Of a stretch of DNA of 64,000 nt, positions 59,172 through 64,000 are shown piece by piece. Position 1 is the stretch's first letter. Each line of letters starts with the position of its first letter. Under the pieces are notes generated by a model. The model did not search any database. It was not told where the DNA came from and was given only the letters and a program-made list of their open reading frames with translations. A program made the translations under genes and the position numbers. Source of the stretch: Zygnema cylindricum. Taxonomy: Eukaryota > Streptophyta > Zygnematophyceae > Zygnematales > Zygnemataceae. The stretch covers positions 258,567 to 322,566 of the forward strand of contig JBBHKE010003409.1 of the NCBI GenBank assembly GCA_037447655.1, read 5' to 3'.

Positions 59172-61590
59172 AATGGTCATTTCTCGTCGTTCTCGTCCAA
59201 AAACATAGCTTGCACCAAGAACAAATTTTGTTGCACAAAAAACCATGGTACAAATTGCGTCATCTTTAAACTTACTAAGTTATTATATAATACATGTCGT
59301 CGTCTTGCTCTTTTCGACCCACTACGACGTCATTCCAACTCATTTTCAAACTTCACAAAAAGCCATCGAGAGTCGATTATATTTAACGAACGAACCACGA
59401 ATAGGATTATGTTTTTGCACGTAGTAAAATTTTGAAACATTTTTGCAAAACACATAGTACCGAGAAAAAAAAAATGGTTAGTTCCAACCAAAACGGGCTT
59501 TTAAATTGTCCATTTCCAACCTGTATTCGATATTGCTAGGCGCCTCACTCCCTTTCCCTCTCACACCATCGTGTTAATCTCAGAGTTCTTCAAATGAAAC
59601 ATGACAAAAATGGTATGAAATGAAAGAGACTTCATAATGTATATATATATATATAATATAGATAAATATATATATATATAATATAGATATATTTATTGTT
59701 TTTGGTCGTTGGGTGTATAAACCACATATTTATATTTGAGTGGTACCACGTAAGTTAAGACGAGATACTCAAAATAATTAATATTTTTCACACCGACCAA
59801 TTACAATTTACAATCTTCATTTGGGTACCATGTATCTATGTACCAATTCGTTGTACAACAAAAACATAAGACTTTATGATGCGGGGAAATGAGAGAAACG
59901 GATAAGCTGAAATGATTGCAAAAACAACGTGACGGAAAAGCGTTCCCAAAAATAGCGTGACATAAAATCGTTGGCATAAAAAGCGTGAAGAAAGAGCGTT
60001 ACGGAATAACTTTCGGATTTTCGGTTGGGATTTGGGTCCTTTTTGTTCAAAGGTACATATAATGTCCAAAAGTATAGAGTTTAGGCGGTAGTTGTCGTGA
60101 AACTTATTTTTATCATCCACGTGTCGTGACTTTACGGTTTTTGTAATTGACTACCTACCTCCTCGAGGTGGGTAATCAACTACAAAACCGATTAGAGAAA
60201 ATACCTGGCGGACAAATATCGATTGGTCATTGTTACGTCTTAAAGCTTTAAGAAATATTGGTAAAATTATTTATAATGTTGTTTTAAGGATATCAACAAA
60301 GTAGGTGGTACGGCGTAGTGCGGATAGGTTTGTATTTTTATAAACAACCTCACTTTTCGATTGAAGGAATTCCACCCTCGGTAAAACACAAATAAAATAG
60401 CTTTAACTAAAATAATTAACCACCAAATTTAATTAAATTTACTAAAGACGACTATCCACAAACACAAGAAACCTGCGTTGCATGACTACCCACAACCCTA
60501 ACAATCTAAAGTCCCCACCCTCGAAGATCATTGATGTGAATTAGATCCATTAGTGGAAGATATTGGAGGCCTCACTTGTCAGCTTCATTAAGCGTCACCG
60601 AATGAAAGATGTGAATTCCGCTCATTGAAGGGCAATAAAGAAACGTTGACGACAAGAAAACAGATGGAGGACTATTCGGACCGATTTTTGCGCAAAAATG
60701 CGAAATAATTGGTCTAAAGCCTTGTCTAAATTGTCAAAACACTCCGGTCCAAATGGAACAAACTGGTATAATGGTTATTCGTGGGCGCAGTCTTGCTCCC
60801 TACAAGTCGTTGCCGTTTGAGTTGTTACCAATTTGGAATGTCGCACAAGAGAAAACGTTGGCCGTAATCGGATGGAGTGGAGACCAATCACCCATGGTCT
60901 TCTCGGACCCATGGAGGAAAATCAAGTTAACCCGAGAACTCTGGCGACCCGTAAATTGCAAACGAGGAAAGAGTATATGATAAACCTTTAATTTCATCAC
61001 CTGCTTTAGCGACAATCGGAAACAAGTGTATTGTGCACCAAGTCAGCGCAATTGCATGTTCCCCTCCACGTAAGCACCTCGCGAGATGATGTTAACTACA
61101 GTTTTAGGACGTCGGCGAATAGGTAGTCGTTGTCGCACGCATCAAAGTTTTTTGATTTCTTTTTTGCACCGAGTACTAAATAAAAAATCCACTCCACGTT
61201 TACAACATGTGCGTACCTTTTTCCGCACAATTTTTTTTGTATAGGGCCCGTGGAGGGGTATCGACCAACGGACGCCATTTCGTCAAAAGCGAAGTTTGTG
61301 AAGGCGCCTCTTTCTCCTTCCCTCTCCCGTTACTACGTCTATCTCATGATTCTTGCAATGAAAAAAGGCAAGAATGCTATTAAATGAAAGATTCTCTAAA
61401 TATTATTACTTTTTATTGTCTTCGGGCGTATTTTGATGGCAAATATAGTGAGAAAGGACGAAAAAACAAAATCGGGAAACCATGGCGTTAAGTTTTGGAA
61501 TTAGTGACGTCGACGCCATCATAAGTGAGCGTGACGTCAAAATGTCACAAACCCTAAAAATATACAATATCACAAAAAGGCACCATACAA
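59172..61590. other. Intergenic DNA with dispersed repeats
   Basis: An (AT)n region lies at 59,638-59,695. The stretches 59,280-59,640 and 61,300-61,560 are diverged copies of sequence at 46.8-49.3 kb. A further M2-like right end (GAATTCCACCC) lies at about 60,370. One open frame at 60,753-60,980 has no recognised domain and is not called as a gene. Confidence 0.4.
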
Positions 61591-62285
61591 CAGAGGTCGC
61601 AAAAGTTAAAATTTTACATAACCGAAACCGAACGTTTTTTTTTTTCAAAATATGAGTAACCGACGTTCGACCGGGTTATGTCACGCTCCAAAATTGTTAA
61701 CCCTTAACCGACTGGTGTTTACGAAAATAAAAATTAACCGAATCTCGATTTCTCGCGACTAACCGTGCTCGCCCGTAACCGAAAAAGTACAAAATTAACC
61801 AATGTACGACGTATGAATAAGCCAATAATTACGATTTGTCGCGTTCCCTAAGATTTGCGAAATGAATAGTGTTACTACCGTGTAATATGTGCGACGCTTT
61901 GTCGCATTCCCTAAGATTTGCAAAATGAATAGGGTACTACCGTGTCAGATTTGCGACGCTTTGTCGAGTTCCCTATGATTTGCGAAATGAATAGCGTTCC
62001 TACAGTACCGTGTCAGATTTGCGACGCTAATCATGATGTCACGTACTTCCACGATACCAAAGAGTACAAAGTACAAGAATGTTGGATTATAGGGACAGTA
62101 CAAAATTTTCATTTTTTTTGGTTTTTTGGTTGACCGACCGTAACCGACCGTTTTTTTTTTCCTGGTGAATCAACCGACCGTAACCGCCCGACCCCCAAAA
62201 TTTGGCAACTGAATCCGTTCCGGATCCGAAGCGGGCGGTCGGTTAACGGTCGGTCACGGTTTCGGTTGACCGTTTGCGACCTCTG
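61591..62285. mobile_element. hAT-like non-autonomous element (family M5, copy 2)
   Basis: The ends CAGAGGTCGCAAA and TTTGCGACCTCTG are nearly perfect inverse copies. The content is that of 942-1867 in inverse orientation. It holds about three tandem units of about 65 bp (61,836-62,030) with GATTTGCGACGCTTTGTCG. The flanking 8-mers differ, so no target duplication is visible for this copy. Confidence 0.75.
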
Positions 62286-64000
62286 CTTTGTGTTCGTTAA
62301 ATTTTTCTCTTTTCTGGACATCTGAAGCACATTTTCCCGATCTACCACGGCAAGGTATAAGGAAGAGAATGTCGGAAGATGGTGAAGGATCGCCGATTTA
62401 TTGTACCCGTCAAACTTGGATGTTAATGTTCGCATTTTCTTATCATTCAACTTCGCAATTCTTTACCGTCACGTCGGTTATCAACCTATCACAGAAAATG
62501 GCAATTTGTCGGCGTGTATGACATTCACTCTGAGCCAATCAATACTGCTTGTTTGCCTTTTTTTTTTATCTGCTTGTATTTCTTTTCTTACGTTTAGGTT
62601 TCAATGGTAAAACTCAAGATTGTCAAGCATCACATCCAATTTCAACCAAGTGGTGAACGGACTTATTAATTGTATTAATTGTAATTGCTCTAAAGCTGAA
62701 GGTAGAAAGTCATTAACTCCTGAAGTTGAGCCAAACCATCATGTATATGTACATCGAACAGATATCTTGTAGTTACATGCAGATTTACTGAAAACCAGTC
62801 AGCAAATGATGCAGAAATTTTAGTTTGTGATCGACAATTTCCGAATCTGTCAAAAATTGTCGACATCATGAGAATTGTGACCAAGACATTCGATAAATAC
62901 AATCATTGTTAAAAAAATACAGGAGTACAAACACTGTACACACATTTTTCATTGGTGTGGTTACAAACAACAGGTTATTAGCAAACACGGAATTAGTGAA
63001 CATCGAATGAGGGTCATCTTTACAAGCAAAAAAAAACCTATTCATGAACGTGAAGAGCTCTACAGCCTAAAGTTTGATTTCCTAAACTCTACAAGTAAAC
63101 CAGCAACTTTGACTCGATTACAGAAGGGAAATTATTAAGCAACCTCGATCTTCCGATGTCAATTGACTTGGAAATACGCTCGGCAATCCAAAAACCCGAC
63201 ATCCAGTCTTCGTATTTATTTGTTCAAGTCGGTTGACACCTGGAAAACAAAAGACACCAAAACCCGAACATAACTCCAACCACCTTCCAAAACTATCCTG
63301 AAGCAGAAAAGGCAAGAAGGATGCGACAATATATTACAACAAAATATTACATACTCGTGCCTGAGAATGTACTGATGTGCGATGGTTTCTGGTCAAACAT
63401 TCTACAAAACTTGAAGACAAGATCAGCCCTAGACTAATATTTGAACAACCTAACACGGACCTAGTGTATATGCAATAGAACTAGTTTGCAATATTGTATG
63501 TCTTATTATGCACACAAAAGGCGTAGTGCAAAATTGCACATATAATATGCAACAGTACACGCAAATGGTCAAGTTTAACTACACTCAGTTGGAGTGCAAT
63601 ATCAGACATTCCCTCTTAAATTTGCGATTTCAACAATATTACTGTTTCTATTATTAGTCCGGCAGTCCAATAGTGGCATCGGAAACTTTTATGCTGACGT
63701 CATATTGTCAAATGTTCATTATGTCATCTTTGACGTCCAAATGGCAAAATTAGGCGTCTATATCGAGGTGTGTTCAGTGAACTCCATACTATTTCGTGTA
63801 TTATAAATGTCTAAGATAAAAAAAAAAAAAATAACTGTGTATCGCTGTATAATAGCATCCACACATTCTTACAGGTTCAGCATCAAGTGTCCCGTCGAGT
63901 AAACCAATGAGAAGAGAGCGTTGGAGAAGTTGGCCATGTCTGATAGAGAGAACAAATTGCCGTAATCCAATCACTGCATTCCCAAAACCCAACACTCCGG
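62286..64000. other. Right-edge region, no gene proven
   Basis: No domain was recognised. On the minus strand an open stretch from the window edge ends at a good donor (CCT|GTAAGA, about 63,872). An acceptor-like TTGTTTTCCAG precedes 63,240. These could be the last exons of a gene lying mostly beyond the window. Confidence 0.25.

Noticed and set aside
60753-60980. 75-aa open frame
   Set aside because: Too short and isolated. Nearby sequence resembles other intergenic repeats (about 49.5 kb); no domain recognised.
61591-62285. Target duplication for the second M5 element
   Set aside because: Flanking 8-mers CCATACAA and CTTTGTGT do not match, so none is claimed.

Overview
The window is nuclear DNA of a land plant. 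It holds three intron-bearing plant genes with GT-AG introns: a mitochondrial-type glycine-rich RNA-binding protein, a CRLK-like receptor kinase and red chlorophyll catabolite reductase. These genes are separated by long AT-rich stretches packed with plant-type Ty1/copia retrotransposons and short terminal-inverted-repeat (TIR) elements. I cannot name the species. Nothing specifically indicates an angiosperm, and there are no bacterial-style operons.

Layout. Positions 1-460 are the end of a Copia LTR. From 0.9 to 7.4 kb is a row of TIR elements: hAT-like with 8-bp target duplications (TSDs), PIF/Harbinger-like with TAA/TTA duplications, TA-flanked hairpin MITEs, and one element with arms over 300 bp. 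The RNA-binding protein gene is at 8,305-12,472 (+, four exons, 184 aa). After a 2.6-kb spacer comes the convergent receptor kinase gene at 15,097-19,225 (-, seven exons, 738 aa). From 19.5 to 26.3 kb is a purine-rich upstream tract, unassigned AT-rich DNA and more TIR elements.

From 26,295 to about 45,404 lies a three-deep nest of Copia elements. Element C (+) is split inside gag by element A (-, 27,449-40,289, TSD GTGGT on both sides). Element A is split inside its own gag by element B (-, 32,062-38,511, flanked by TCTTG/GCTTG). B is the youngest and least damaged; all three have broken coding regions.

From 45.4 to 51.4 kb is intergenic DNA with MITEs, a tandem duplication and a poly-C tract. 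Red chlorophyll catabolite reductase is at 51,463-54,438 (-, three exons, 398 aa). Its 5' flank is a tandem duplication whose distal copy took three separate transposon insertions: an inverted hAT pair, a second hAT-like MITE and a TA-type MITE. The rest (57.8-64 kb) is more TIR elements, dispersed repeats and a possible but unproven exon pair near the right edge.

The three genes do not form a pathway: organelle RNA metabolism, membrane signalling and chlorophyll breakdown in plastids. Exon borders were worked out by joining GT-AG sites so that frame and protein-family similarity were both kept. No searches were run, so family names rest on motif recognition.
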